Assembly: GCA_963815185.1 (NCBI GenBank)
Contig: CAWFGC010000009.1
Coordinates: forward strand, 1,054,001 to 1,118,000
Direction: 5' to 3'
Origin: SHZL01 sp963815185
Lineage (GTDB): Bacteria > Pseudomonadota > Gammaproteobacteria > Xanthomonadales > SZUA-36
DNA length: 64,000 nt
Position numbers and translations under genes: made by a program. Below, piece by piece: positions 8,944 through 19,519 of this stretch (its first letter is position 1; each line of letters opens with the position of its first letter). The notes under the pieces were generated by a model that was given only the letters and a program-made list of their open reading frames with translations, was not told the DNA's origin and did not search any database.

Positions 8944-11145
8944 CTAGTAATTGAACAATTCCCGTGCCCGTGTGCCGATGCTGGCCAGACCCTTCAGATT
9001 GAGCTCGAGAAAAATGCCATCGCGGTAGGCGCCGTCGCGGTTTTTCAGGTAGCGGCGCACCACGGCGCGTACCGCCCAGCAACAGCTTTCATACTCGAAT
9101 CCGCCCTGTATCTCCAGCAAGTCATTTTCCGCGAAGGAGTAATTCACGCGGGAGATTACCCGCCAGCTTTGGTTGATCGGCCAGTACGCGCGAAGGTCGA
9201 ATTGGTCAACCCGACCGCGTCTGAACCGGTAGTCGAAGCTGGCGCGCTGCCCTGTTTTGCCGGCGTAGGAGACGCCAAAACTTGCGACATCCAGGCGATT
9301 CTTTTCCCAGTCCCATTGCGCGCCCGTGCGTGCGCTGAAACGGGTAAAGGGTTGCCAGTTGAATTCGGCTATGAACGGGGAATAATCGACTTTGCGTTCA
9401 GAGTCGCCATTGAGCTGCACTTTCAAGGATTCAAAATAGAAAATCTGTCCAATATTCAGGCTCCATCGCACGTCGCCACTGGCGGAATTGTAATTCCGCG
9501 TGCTGGCGGCCAGCGCAAGCTGGTTGGCGTCGCCCTGGCGGTCCGCTCCGCTGAAGCGGTTGGTATTGAATAACTGGCTGAAGCCAAAAGTGAATTCACC
9601 GGTATCGAATTTGGGCAGATCGGATTGTTCCTCATAGGGGATGTACAGGTAGAACAGTCTGGGCTCCAGGGATTGTGTGCTGCCATCGGCATTGACCCGG
9701 TCAAAGAACAGGCCGCCGTCCAGACTGACAATTGCGGTGCTGCGCGAAGGCGTGCTGTCCCCGGGTTGATTCATGCGATTCAGGTCGTAGCTGGTGAAGC
9801 GGTATCCGATGCTGGGCTTGATGAATCCCCAGTTGGTATAGCGCTCCCAATACACTGACGGCAGCACGTCGAATCGTGCGCCGGTGATGCCCGTATCGCG
9901 GTCAAAATAGACCAGTTCGGAGTTGACGTTGAAGCGTACGCCCCTGGGTCCGAACGCCTGGTCCATCCAAAACGCGATGCGCGGCAGACGCCGGTAGGGT
10001 TCGTTTTGCTGCCGCACGTTCTCGTCAATGACCTGGAAATTGTCGACCAGCATGTCTATGTTCCAAAACGTGCCGACCCCGCTCAAGGTTGCATTGCTGT
10101 ACAAATATTGCTGGGAAGTCTGAACCAGGCTGGAGCTGAAGTCCTGGAAATACTTGTTGTCACTGACCCGGTCAAAAACCAGCCCGGTGCGCCAATGGGT
10201 CAACGGCCGGGCACGGTGTTCGATGCGGTAGTGGTAGCGGTCATCGCCGGTCTTGGTGTCGTTGGGCATGTAATCGAACGTGAGATTTCCGTTGCTGCGG
10301 CGCGTCAATAAACGATATTCACCACTGAGCATGAAGCCGCGGCTGGTGTAGTAACGGGGTTCCAGCGTGGCGTCCTGGTTGGGGGCAATGTTCCAGTACC
10401 AGGGGACGTTGAACTGGATGCCATTGTCATTGGTGTTACTCAGGCTGGGATAGAGAAAGCCGGATTTGCGCCGGTCGTCGATCGGGAAAGAAAAATACGG
10501 CGCGTACAGGATCGGCACGCCTTTGAAATTCAAAATGGCGCCGTGGGCCACGCCGAAACCGTCGTCATGGCGCAATTCCAGTTTTTTGGCGGACAGGAAC
10601 CAGTCCGGTTTTTCCTTGGGGCAAGTGGAATATTCCAAACCGTAAAGGTGAGACCGGTGGTCGCCGGTTAATTCGACATAATCCGCTTTACCGTTGGCAC
10701 TCGAGCCGGTAAGGCCATAGTCGATGACGGAAAATCGACCTTTTTCTTCGAGGAAACTGTAATACGCTTCCTGCGCATCGATCCACATTTGTTGATCCTG
10801 GTAGCTGACCGGCCCGGGAAAGGTGATGGTTTCCGTCTTCGGGTTGTAGATGATCCGTTCGGTCGTCAGGTGCTGGTCGGCGCGGAATAACTCGACGTTT
10901 TCCGTGGCTTCACCTGCGTCGTCCTTGCTGGCGTCGAGGTAGCGTGCAAATAACACCGCCGGAGCCTTGCTGCGATCCGGCGCAGGCGGCAACATCGGTC
11001 CCATCGCGGGGCGCGGGCAGTTCATCGCAGGTGCAGGCTTTGGTTCCGCGGCCTGTACCGTCAGGCTGGAGCCGATCAGGGCCGAGCAAGTCAGAAGCAC
11101 GCTGACGGGTTTGAAAAAAAATGAATTCACGGACGAATCGATCAC
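8944..11145 (-). CDS. lptD: LPS-assembly outer-membrane protein LptD
   Basis: Beta-barrel component of the LptDE complex that inserts LPS into the outer leaflet. The 733-residue protein has a signal peptide ending near VQAAE, an OstA-like N-terminal domain (about residues 70-180) and a long barrel domain. A cysteine lies near the mature N-terminus (AMNCPRP), and adjacent cysteines lie near the C-terminus in YESCCWAVR, the residues that form the essential disulfides in E. coli. It ends in a terminal aromatic-rich strand (ELFNY). It is the first gene of the conserved lptD-surA-pdxA-ksgA-apaGH run. Confidence 0.96.
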   Translation of the reverse strand: MIDSSVNSFFFKPVSVLLTCSALIGSSLTVQAAEPKPAPAMNCPRPAMGPMLPPAPDRSKAPAVLFARYLDASKDDAGEATENVELFRADQHLTTERIIYNPKTETITFPGPVSYQDQQMWIDAQEAYYSFLEEKGRFSVIDYGLTGSSANGKADYVELTGDHRSHLYGLEYSTCPKEKPDWFLSAKKLELRHDDGFGVAHGAILNFKGVPILYAPYFSFPIDDRRKSGFLYPSLSNTNDNGIQFNVPWYWNIAPNQDATLEPRYYTSRGFMLSGEYRLLTRRSNGNLTFDYMPNDTKTGDDRYHYRIEHRARPLTHWRTGLVFDRVSDNKYFQDFSSSLVQTSQQYLYSNATLSGVGTFWNIDMLVDNFQVIDENVRQQNEPYRRLPRIAFWMDQAFGPRGVRFNVNSELVYFDRDTGITGARFDVLPSVYWERYTNWGFIKPSIGYRFTSYDLNRMNQPGDSTPSRSTAIVSLDGGLFFDRVNADGSTQSLEPRLFYLYIPYEEQSDLPKFDTGEFTFGFSQLFNTNRFSGADRQGDANQLALAASTRNYNSASGDVRWSLNIGQIFYFESLKVQLNGDSERKVDYSPFIAEFNWQPFTRFSARTGAQWDWEKNRLDVASFGVSYAGKTGQRASFDYRFRRGRVDQFDLRAYWPINQSWRVISRVNYSFAENDLLEIQGGFEYESCCWAVRAVVRRYLKNRDGAYRDGIFLELNLKGLASIGTRARELFNY

Positions 11146-11171
11146 AGGGGATGGATTAGCGCGCTAAGTTG

Positions 11172-12263
11172 TCACAGATCACCAGCGGATGCAATCGGCT
11201 TGCAAGGCTGATGGAGCCAGTCCTGGCGGCGTTTCCTGTCCAGTGCGGCTTTTTCCCCGGCCAGGGCATAGAATCGATCCAGATTATGCTCCGCTTGTTC
11301 GTACAATGCGGCAAACGCACATATCCCTCCTTCGTAGCTCTCCATCAGTGCCAGGTGGGCATTATTCAGGTCACCAGTCATCCAGGAGACATAGTAATCA
11401 ATTCCGTTCCAGTCGGTCTCGACCAGCGCCAGGTAGTGCTCGCTGAGGGCGTCGAAAACGTGTTTCTTAGCCTGCCTCATGTCTTCTTTCGGCCGCCCGG
11501 ACGCATACACGGTTTCGAGTTGCCGGCGCGATTCCTGCAACAGGTGATTGAATTGAGCAGCCGCCCGAGTCTGGTTTTGCCATTGTTGGATGCCGTCTGC
11601 TTCACCGGCCTCTGCCAGCCAGAGACGGACGCCGGTATCTTCGACGAATCCGGCAAATGATTCATTGAAGTCCGTATCACTCTTCACATAGAGCCTTGCG
11701 TGGGCCAATTCATGGAAAATGATGCCCGCCAGGTTAGCGTCGGAATACTGCAGCATGGTGTCGAGCAGGGGGTCTTCGAACCAGCCCAGGGTCGAGTAGG
11801 CAAGGGCGGGGGCAATCATCACGTCGTACGCTTTTTTTTCCATCTTGTGCGCGAAATTGGCTGCTTTCTGCCGCTCAAAGTAGCCACGGTAAGCAACACA
11901 GCCGGCAACGGGAAAGCACCACAAGCGGGGCGCGAGGGAGAATTCCGGCGCCACCACCACGTTCCATGTGACGGCCTTCCTGTGGGTGATGGCCAGGCGG
12001 CTGAAGCTGCCGTTTGCAGGCAGGCCCAGGCGATCATGCGCAAACCGGCGCATGGCTATGGTCTGGCGCAATCGCATGGCCAGCTCCGGATCTGTGCCTG
12101 GATCGGTCAACAGGCTTGAAATTTCCACGCGTGACCGCATCAGGCGTAGATGACCGGAGATCGCCTGGGCGTAATAGGAAGGTCCGGCGCAAGCCGCAAG
12201 CTGAGTCAGCACGATCAGCCAGGCGGCCGGCAAAATGCTCAAGAGGAGACGCGGCCGTTTCAT
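11172..12263 (-). CDS. Putative lipoprotein aminopeptidase (COG4324/DUF2265 type)
   Basis: The 363-residue protein begins with a signal sequence and a lipobox LAAC (Cys about residue 25), so it is likely an Lgt substrate anchored in the envelope. A zinc-protease signature HELAHARLYV is followed by DTDFNESFAGFVEDTG, which supplies a third ligand, as in the family annotated as predicted aminopeptidases (Pfam Aminopep). Substrate unknown. It stands 26 bases upstream of the lptD start on the same strand, so co-transcription with lptD is possible. Confidence 0.8.
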   Translation of the reverse strand: MKRPRLLLSILPAAWLIVLTQLAACAGPSYYAQAISGHLRLMRSRVEISSLLTDPGTDPELAMRLRQTIAMRRFAHDRLGLPANGSFSRLAITHRKAVTWNVVVAPEFSLAPRLWCFPVAGCVAYRGYFERQKAANFAHKMEKKAYDVMIAPALAYSTLGWFEDPLLDTMLQYSDANLAGIIFHELAHARLYVKSDTDFNESFAGFVEDTGVRLWLAEAGEADGIQQWQNQTRAAAQFNHLLQESRRQLETVYASGRPKEDMRQAKKHVFDALSEHYLALVETDWNGIDYYVSWMTGDLNNAHLALMESYEGGICAFAALYEQAEHNLDRFYALAGEKAALDRKRRQDWLHQPCKPIASAGDL

Positions 12264-12362
12264 ATCGTCAGAATAACCGAAGTCCGGCAGCCGGACCGTC
12301 CGGGGTTTGCAAATCGCAGTGCGTTTGAGACCATAATCGCTATCGGCCTATGAGGAATCTGT

Positions 12363-12764
12363 ATGAGCATCGAGAAAAGTGACCAGGAGTGGCGCGAGTC
12401 ATTGACCCCGGAGCAGTACCGCGTGACCCGGCAAGCCGGGACCGAAGCGCCATTCAGCGGTGAATACGAGCAGCATTGGGACAAGGGTCAGTATTATTGT
12501 GTCTGCTGCGGACATGCATTGTTCGATTCGGACAGTAAATTCAATGCCGGCTGTGGTTGGCCGAGTTTTCACTCGGAACTGGAAGAAGCCAATATTGTGC
12601 ACCGGCCTGACTTCAGCCATGGTATGAGCCGGACCGAGTTGCTCTGCCGCCACTGCAATGCGCACCTCGGGCACATTTTTCCCGACGGACCGCCACCCAC
12701 CGGACTGCGCTACTGCATCAACTCCGCGTCGTTGCGCTTTGTCGGCAGTGAACATGAGTCTTAG
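12363..12764 (+). CDS. msrB: Peptide-methionine (R)-S-oxide reductase MsrB
   Basis: Repairs oxidised methionine (R epimer) in proteins. The 133-residue sequence has the zinc-binding CxxC pairs CVCCGHALF and CRHCNAHLGHIF and the catalytic Cys in RYCINSASLRF, the standard MsrB layout. No signal peptide, so cytosolic. The 3' end overlaps the next gene by 11 bases, implying translational coupling. Confidence 0.95.
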   Translation: MSIEKSDQEWRESLTPEQYRVTRQAGTEAPFSGEYEQHWDKGQYYCVCCGHALFDSDSKFNAGCGWPSFHSELEEANIVHRPDFSHGMSRTELLCRHCNAHLGHIFPDGPPPTGLRYCINSASLRFVGSEHES

Positions 12765-13179
12765 ACCCTTTCACCTGGCCATTCCAGTCGACGACCTGGC
12801 GGCGGCGCGGGCGTTTTACGGCGGCCTGCTGGGCTGCGCAGAGGGGCGCAGTAGCCCACAATGGGTGGATTTCAATTTTTACGGGCATCAGCTGGTCTGT
12901 CATCTGGATACCGGGTCAGGTGAGCGAGGCCCGGGTTTGAAAAACCGCGTCGACGGTCACGGCGTGCCGGTGCCGCATTTTGGCCTGGTGCTCGATATGG
13001 ACACCTGGAGCGAGACCCGGGACCGCTTGCGCGCTGCCGGAATTGCTTTCGACATCGAACCCACCATCCGCTTTCAGGGCAAGGCCGGAGAACAGGCGAC
13101 GATGTTCTTCCGCGATCCGGCCGGCAACCCGATCGAGCTCAAAGCGTTTGCCAGCCTGGATCAGTTGTTCGCCAAGTAG
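12754..13179 (+). CDS. VOC-family (glyoxalase/bleomycin-resistance fold) protein
   Basis: Product of 141 residues with the VOC pattern: PFHLAIPVDDLAAARAFYGGLLGC at the N-terminus and FFRDPAGNPIELKAF at the C-terminus, the latter carrying the second metal-ligand Glu. The ATG at 12754 lies inside the end of msrB and places the conserved first strand right at the N-terminus. Members include dioxygenases, glyoxalases and resistance proteins; nothing here identifies the substrate. Confidence 0.85.
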   Translation: MSLRPFHLAIPVDDLAAARAFYGGLLGCAEGRSSPQWVDFNFYGHQLVCHLDTGSGERGPGLKNRVDGHGVPVPHFGLVLDMDTWSETRDRLRAAGIAFDIEPTIRFQGKAGEQATMFFRDPAGNPIELKAFASLDQLFAK

Positions 13180-13199
13180 TCTAAAACGGCCCCCCTCAA

Positions 13200-13505
13200 T
13201 TGATCAAAGTCTTCGAGAATTTCGATTTCAGCCGCGTGGGCCAAATGCAGTCCTTGCTTGAATCGCAAGGCATACCGACCTTTATCAAGAATCAATTTTC
13301 TTCTTCGGTGATGGGTGAGGTGCCGTTTGTGGAAGTTTGCCCGCAACTGTACATCCTGGACGCGGCAGACCTGGACAGGGCGCGGAAATTGCTGCGGCAG
13401 GCGCTGCCTGGCCCTACCCCGACCGACCCCTGGACCTGCCCCGATTGCGGCGTGGAAATGGAGGCACAATTTACGCAGTGCTGGAACTGCGCCATGGAAG
13501 CGTGA
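13200..13505 (+). CDS. DUF2007-type small protein with C-terminal zinc ribbon
   Basis: A 101-residue protein. The first 70 residues match the DUF2007 signal-transducing-type fold (MIKVFENFDFSRVGQMQSLL, then GEVPFVEVCPQLYILDAADLDRARKLL). The end has two CxxC knuckles (CPDCGVEM, CWNCAME) that could bind zinc. The start is TTG at 13200. Twenty bases separate it from the VOC gene, so it may belong to the msrB operon. Function unknown. Confidence 0.8.
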   Translation: MIKVFENFDFSRVGQMQSLLESQGIPTFIKNQFSSSVMGEVPFVEVCPQLYILDAADLDRARKLLRQALPGPTPTDPWTCPDCGVEMEAQFTQCWNCAMEA

Positions 13506-13564
13506 GCTCCGGTCCTGCAACGCATGCGGGGCTCTCAAAGCGCCATATGGTGCGTGACAGGTAA

Positions 13565-15446
13565 CTAGCGGTCCTCTCCCCGCAGCCGTTGCACCTCGTG
13601 CTGCAGACGGGCCGCGCTGACTTCCGCCGGCGCGATTGGTGCGCCAATGCGCAATTCGATTCTGGCCCACAGTTTGTAGGGCCGGCGTTGCAGCAGCGGA
13701 TCGCGGCGGCTGAACAGCGATCCCCACAGATGACACAGTGCCACCGGAACCACCGGTACCGGTTGTTCGGCGATGATCCTGTCAATCCCCGGCTTGAACG
13801 GCTGGATCTCCCCATCGCGCGTAATGGCGCCTTCCGGAAAAATACCCAGCACATCGCCGCGTTCCAACACCCCGCGCATGCGCCGGAAAGCGGCTTCCAA
13901 TATGGCCGGATCCTCGCTGCGCCCGGCGATGGGAATGGCTTTGCCGGTGCGGAAGATGAAATTCAACAGCGGTATCCGGTAAATCCGGTAGTGCATGACG
14001 AAGTTTACCGGCCGGCGGATGACGCCGCCGATGATCAGCGGGTCGGCGAAACTGACGTGGTTGGATGCGATGATGACCGGGCCGTCTTCGGGGATGTTGT
14101 CTGCACCCAGGACACGCACGCGGTAAATCGTATGGATCAGAATCCACACCAGGAAACGCATGAGAAATTCCGGCACCAGCGTGAAGATATACACCGCCAC
14201 CACCGCGTTCAGAATGGCCGTAAGCAAGAAAAGCTGGGCGATGGAAAACCCGGCTGCGCCCAGTAAAACGATGGCCATCACGGCCGAAATCACCATGAAC
14301 AGGGCGTTGACGATGTTGTTTCCGGCGATCACGCGCGAGCGCTGGGCAGGGTCGGAGCGCTGCTGCACCAGCGCGTACAGCGGCACGGTGTAAAAGCCGC
14401 CGAAAACGCCGATCAACAGCAGGTCGGCGACGATGCGCCAGTTGCTGGCCGTGCTGAAGAACTCGTGCGCCGCGACGGCGATCCCGGGCTGCGCCGGCGT
14501 AGCGAAATAGAGGTCCGCGCCGAACAGCGTCAGTCCGATGGCGCCAAAGGGCACGAGGCCGATTTCAATCTGTTTGCCGGAGAGTTTTTCGCAGAGCAGC
14601 GAACCGGTGCTGATGCCAATGATGAACAGTCCGAGCAGCGAGGACATCAGGTTTTCATCGCCGCCCAGCACATTCTGGCTGTAGCTGGGAATCTGCACCA
14701 GCAAGGTGGCGCCGAAAAACCAGAACCAGGAAATTCCCAGCACGCTGTTCAGCACCGTACGGTTGTGGTTGAGAAATCTGACGTTTCGCACCGTCTCGGA
14801 AAAAATGTTCCAGTTGATCCGGATGCCGGGGGCCACGGCCGCCGCCGCCGGTATGCGCCGGCTGTACCCGTACCCCGTCAGTGCAACGGCCAGGCAGGTG
14901 AGCACTGACCCACATCGGCCAGCTGAATTCGATTCCCGCCAATTGCGGGCCGGCAATGGTGCCGAGCAGAATGGCGACGAAGGTGCCCATTTCAATCAGC
15001 GCATTGCCACCCACCAGTTCCCGCGAGCGCAGGATCTGCGGCAGGATGCCGTACTTGATCGGCCCGAAAATGGTCGACTGCAATCCCAGGGAAAAAAGCA
15101 CCAACAACAGCAAGGGCAGGTTGTTCAACCAGAAGCCCAGCGTCGCCAGCAGCATGATCGCCACCTCGAGCAACTTGACGCGGCGTATCTGCAGGGATTT
15201 TTCGTATTTGTCGGCAAACTGGCCAAACAAGGCCGAGAACAGGAAGAACGGCAGGATGAACAGCATCGCGCTGAGATTCACCACCTGGTTGGTGTTCAGG
15301 CCGGCCAGCCGGCTGGCCTGAAAGACCAGGATCGCGGCCAGGGCATTCTTGAAGATGTTGTCATTGAATGCACCCAGTGCCTGGGTCATGAAAAACGGCA
15401 TGAAGCGCCGTTCACGCAGCAGGGAAAACTGGGAATGGCCCGACAT
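13565..15446 (-). CDS. MFS (LplT-like) transporter fused to PlsC-type acyltransferase; frameshifted
   Basis: The N-terminal part (from ATG 15446) is a major facilitator domain (GAFNDNIFKNAL, FGPIKYGILPQIL) like the lysophospholipid transporter LplT. The C-terminal part is a glycerolipid acyltransferase with the HX4D motif in NHVSFADPLI and IFPEGAITRDG. Together these predict flipping and reacylation of lysophospholipids, as in LplT-Aas systems, but no AMP-ligase domain is seen. One surplus base around 14905-14930 breaks the frame after GIEFSWPMW. The two halves overlap neatly, so a sequencing error is likely. It starts two bases after the stop of the nucleoside transporter gene. Confidence 0.85.
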
Positions 15447-15447
15447 A

Positions 15448-16722
15448 TCAGCCGACGAAGGTGTTCAGTACGCCGGCGATGGTCGCGGTCATCATCGTCG
15501 CCAGGGTGCCGCCCAGCACTGCCAGCAGACCCAGGCGTGCGAGGTCGGAACGCCGGTCCGGCGCCAGGCTGCCGATGCCGCCAATCTGGATGGCGATGGA
15601 AGAGAAGTTGGCAAAGCCGCACAGGGCATAGGTGGAGATCAGGACCGCTTTGGGCGACAGGGACTCCTTGATCGCATTGAGATGCACATAGGCGACAAAT
15701 TCGTTGGTAACGGCTTTCTCTCCGATCAGCCCGCCCACCGCGATGGCGTCCTGCCAGGGCACACCAATCACCCAGGCCAGCGGGGCCAGCACATAACCGA
15801 GGATGGCGGCCAGGCTTAGCGGCTGACCGGCGGCCGCTTCAAAGCCGCTGATCTGCCCGATCCAGGCCAGCGGAAAATCGATCATTGCGATCAGCGCGAT
15901 GAAGGCCAGCAACATGCCGCCGACGTTCAGGGCCAGGCGCACGCCGTCGCCGGCGCCATTGGCAGCGGCTTCGATCACATTGCCGGCGGACTTTTCGACA
16001 TGAATGCGGACCTGCCCGGCAGTCAATGATTCGGCCACTTCGGGTTTCAATAATTTGGCGATCACGATGGTGGCGGGCGCGGCCATCACGCTGGCAGCCA
16101 ACAGATGCCGCGCGTAGAACAGGCGCTGCAGGTCATCGCCTCCGCCCAGCATGGCGATGTAGGCAGCCAGTACCGCTCCGGCGATGGTGGCCATGCCGCC
16201 GACCATCATCGTGAACAGTTCCGATTCCGTCATGCGCGCAATATAGGGGCGCACCACCAAAGGGGCTTCGGTTTGACCGACGAAAACGTTGGCGGCAACG
16301 GACAGGCTCTCGGCGCCGCTGGTATGCAATACCTTGAGCATCACCCAGGCCATGCCCTGCACGACCTTTTGCATGATGCCCAGGTGATACAGGACGGCCA
16401 TCAGGGAAGCGAAGAAAATGATCGTGGGCAACACCTGGAAGGCGAAGACGAAGCCGAAATTCTGTGCGCTGGCCAGGTCGCCGAAAATAAACGTGGAGCC
16501 GACCAGGGCGAACTCCACGATCTTGACAAAAAATCTGGCGAAATACTCGAAGAACATGCGTCCGCCCGGCACCAGAATGACGATGATGGCGAACACGACT
16601 TGCAGAGCAATGCCGGAAACGACCAGGCGCCAATCCACTTTGCCGCGGTTGTCGGACAGGCTCCAGGCAATGCCGACCAGAACGAGCAGGCCGAAAAGGC
16701 CAAATGCGATGGTTGCCACCAT
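15448..16722 (-). CDS. Concentrative nucleoside transporter (CNT/NupC family)
   Basis: A 424-residue inner-membrane protein with many hydrophobic segments. CNT motifs are visible: VFVGQTEAPLVVRPY (substrate and sodium site), GGMATIAGAVLAAY, and GEKAVTNEFVAY plus ALCGFANFSS in the second half. It imports nucleosides with Na+ or H+. The gene is followed immediately by the MFS-acyltransferase gene on the same strand. Confidence 0.93.
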   Translation of the reverse strand: MVATIAFGLFGLLVLVGIAWSLSDNRGKVDWRLVVSGIALQVVFAIIVILVPGGRMFFEYFARFFVKIVEFALVGSTFIFGDLASAQNFGFVFAFQVLPTIIFFASLMAVLYHLGIMQKVVQGMAWVMLKVLHTSGAESLSVAANVFVGQTEAPLVVRPYIARMTESELFTMMVGGMATIAGAVLAAYIAMLGGGDDLQRLFYARHLLAASVMAAPATIVIAKLLKPEVAESLTAGQVRIHVEKSAGNVIEAAANGAGDGVRLALNVGGMLLAFIALIAMIDFPLAWIGQISGFEAAAGQPLSLAAILGYVLAPLAWVIGVPWQDAIAVGGLIGEKAVTNEFVAYVHLNAIKESLSPKAVLISTYALCGFANFSSIAIQIGGIGSLAPDRRSDLARLGLLAVLGGTLATMMTATIAGVLNTFVG

Positions 16723-16856
16723 GAGCGATTCCCCGGAATGTTCTCAGCCTGCCCGTGCTCCGCAATGTATCGGCTTTGCCTGAATCAGGCAAATTGTGTT
16801 AACAGGCGTTGCTGCAACGCGTCAGGAAATGGGCGCCGGAAACGGGCCGGCGCGCT

Positions 16857-18452
16857 TCACTCGGCGAAGATCACGATTTCCCGCGTCGCTGCGAATTGCA
16901 GGTCCGGCCAGCGCTCCTGGGTCAGTTGCAGGTTGACCCGCGAAGGCGCGAGATAGACCAATTGGCCGGCTGCATCTTCGGCCAGGTTGTTTTGCAACTG
17001 GCGGCGGAAATCGGCCAGTTTCTTTTCGTCCGCGCAGCTTACCCAGCGCGCGGTCTGGATGTTGACGTTTTCAAAGACGGCATCGACGTTGTATTCGTTT
17101 TTCAGGCGATAGGCGACGACATCGAACTGCAGCATGCCGACGGCGCCGAGTATCAAGTCATTGCCCATCAGCGGCCGGAAAAACTGGGTGGCGCCTTCTT
17201 CGCAGAGTTGATTCAGGCCCTTGTGCAGCGCTTTCAATTTCAGCGGATCGCGCAACAAGGCGCGGCGAAAAAGCTCGGGGGCGAAATTGGGGATGCCGGT
17301 GAACTGCAGCGCCTCACCCTCGGTGAAGGTGTCGCCGATGCCGATGGTGCCATGATTGTGCAGCCCGACGATATCGCCCGGCCACGCGGTTTCGACATGA
17401 TCGCGGTCCTGGGCCATGAAGCTGAGCGCATTGGCCGCTTTGATCTCCTTGCCCAGGCGCACGTGGAAAAGCTTCATGCCGCCTTCGAAGCGGCCGGAAC
17501 AAATCCGCATGAACGCAACCCGGTCGCGGTGCGCCGGATCCATGTTGGCCTGGATCTTGAAGATGAATCCGCTCAGCGCGGGTTCATTGCTTGCGACCGT
17601 GCGGCTGACCGTGGCGCGGGGGCCGGGCGCCGGTGCGTGCTGCACGAATGCATCCAGCAGAGGCGTCACGCCAAAGTTGTTGATGGCGGAGCCGAAGAAC
17701 ACCGGGGTCTGGTCGCCGGCAAGATAGGCGGCCGGGTCGAACCGGTGGCTGGCGCCCCGCACCAGTTCGATCTCCGCGCGCAACTCAGCGACATCGCGCC
17801 CAAGTACCTTGTCGAGTTCCGGATTATCGATGCCCTGGATGATCCTGGCCTTTTGCGTGACGTAGTTCTTGCCGGAATCATAAAGGTGCACGGCATCATC
17901 GAGTAAATGATAAACGCCCTTGAGGCGCTGGCCCATGCCGACGGGCCAGGTCACCGGCGCGCACTGGATGCCCAGTACGGATTCGACTTCATCGAGCAGT
18001 TCGACCGGTTCACGCCCTTCCCGATCGAGCTTGTTGATGAAGGTGAAAATGGGTGTTTGGCGTAGTCTGCAGACCTCCATCAATCGGATCGTGCGTTCCT
18101 CAACGCCCTTGGCGCAGTCAATCACCATCAGTGCCGAGTCGACCGCCGTCAGGGTGCGGTAGGTATCTTCGGAAAAGTCCGCGTGGCCGGGCGTGTCGAG
18201 CAGGTTGACCACGCGATCACGGTAATGGAACTGCATCACGGAACTGGTGACGGAAATGCCGCGCTCCTGTTCCAGCTTCATCCAGTCGGAGGTGGCATGG
18301 CGCACGGCTTTCTTGGCTTTGACGGCGCCCGCCATCTGGATCGCGCCACCGAACAGCAGCAGTTTTTCCGTCAGCGTGGTTTTGCCGGCATCCGGATGCG
18401 AGATGATCGCAAAGGTGCGGCGCCGGGCGAGTTCTTTATCTAACTGGGACAT
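16857..18452 (-). CDS. prfC: Peptide chain release factor RF3
   Basis: GTPase that removes RF1/RF2 from ribosomes after termination. The 531-residue protein has the G1 motif SHPDAGKTTLTE (18-29), the switch II DTPGHADFSEDTYR, the NKLD box in TFINKLDREG, and the RF3-specific C-terminal region. Length agrees with E. coli PrfC (529). It is a single gene with intergenic gaps on either side. Confidence 0.97.
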   Translation of the reverse strand: MSQLDKELARRRTFAIISHPDAGKTTLTEKLLLFGGAIQMAGAVKAKKAVRHATSDWMKLEQERGISVTSSVMQFHYRDRVVNLLDTPGHADFSEDTYRTLTAVDSALMVIDCAKGVEERTIRLMEVCRLRQTPIFTFINKLDREGREPVELLDEVESVLGIQCAPVTWPVGMGQRLKGVYHLLDDAVHLYDSGKNYVTQKARIIQGIDNPELDKVLGRDVAELRAEIELVRGASHRFDPAAYLAGDQTPVFFGSAINNFGVTPLLDAFVQHAPAPGPRATVSRTVASNEPALSGFIFKIQANMDPAHRDRVAFMRICSGRFEGGMKLFHVRLGKEIKAANALSFMAQDRDHVETAWPGDIVGLHNHGTIGIGDTFTEGEALQFTGIPNFAPELFRRALLRDPLKLKALHKGLNQLCEEGATQFFRPLMGNDLILGAVGMLQFDVVAYRLKNEYNVDAVFENVNIQTARWVSCADEKKLADFRRQLQNNLAEDAAGQLVYLAPSRVNLQLTQERWPDLQFAATREIVIFAE

Positions 18453-18567
18453 AGTAGGTAATTGACTGACCCAACCCGGGTTGGTGAGTCGCTGATGGCT
18501 CCATTGACCTGAGGCGCGCCTGCGGATCTGCGCTCAAAAAAGCAGACCATTCTATCAGATCGAGGGC

Positions 18568-19519
18568 TTACCGATGTACTGGAGTGCCGGTGAGTAACTG
18601 GTTTTCCTGCGGAATGAAGGGTTCACCGCCGGGCTGATCGAAGCGAAACGGTACCGATCGCATCTCCATGCCCACATTCTGTTGTATGACGAAGTGCAGG
18701 TGGGGGCCGGTACTGAAACCGGTATTGCCCGAGCGCGCAATGATCTGACCGGCGCGCACTTTGGCGCCCGGGCGCACGCTGACGCTGGCCAGGTCGAGGT
18801 GGGCATAAAGCGCCATGGTGCCATCGTCGTGCAGGATGCGGACATGGTTGGCCTTGTCGACGAATTCCTTCTTGTTGGTGCCGGCGCGTTTGAAGTCGTC
18901 CTCTACGTCCATGACCACGCCCCCGCGTGCGGCGAGAATGGTCGTGCCTATCGGCATCACGATATCGATGGCGTACTCGCTGTCCGGCCCGGTGTGGGTT
19001 TTGCCGCCATTGAAGCCCTGGCTGATGAGGTACGATTCGCCGGCAGAAAACGGGGTGCGGACGACCAGCCCTTCCACCAATTGGGGAATCGGCGGACCGG
19101 GCACCGAGGTGAGGTGCAAGCGGTAACTGAATCCCTGGTGTGGGTCCAATGCGCCCATGCCGACCAGATTTCGCTCGGCCTGGCCCGGAATCACGAAACG
19201 GGCGGGAAGGGGTGGTTCTGAGATGACATTCACCGCATCGGACAGGCTCAATTCAATTTGCACCGGTCCCCAGAAGTCATTGAACAGCACATAAACCGGA
19301 TTGGATTCCGGGCCTTCCATGCGCATCTGGATGCGCGGCTCGGGCTCCCGCTCCATGTATACGGTGTCGAATTCCTGATCTTCCGCCGGAACCTGGTCGG
19401 TGAAGTGCCAGATCCCGTTCTCATCCTGGAATTTGTATATGTTTTTGCCGTACACATCGGTGGCCGATAGCAGCAGGGCTGTCAGCAGGAGCGCGCTTAT
19501 GGTGGCCAGTTTTGCTCAT
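18568..19519 (-). CDS. Exported M23 (LytM-type) peptidase with DUF4124-like N-terminus; frameshift in signal peptide
   Basis: The conserved body (from GTG 19455) starts with a DUF4124-like segment (IYKFQDENGIWHFTD). It ends with an M23 domain with metal ligands in THTGPDSEYAIDI and HLHFV, so it is a peptidoglycan endopeptidase or LytM-type activator. The body alone lacks a signal. Removing one A from the four-base run at 19510-19513 restores an ATG at 19519 and a leader MSKLATISALLLTALLLSA, which is a typical signal peptide. That ATG overlaps the sdaA stop (TGATG). I therefore annotate the longer span and treat the extra base as a probable error. Confidence 0.8.
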
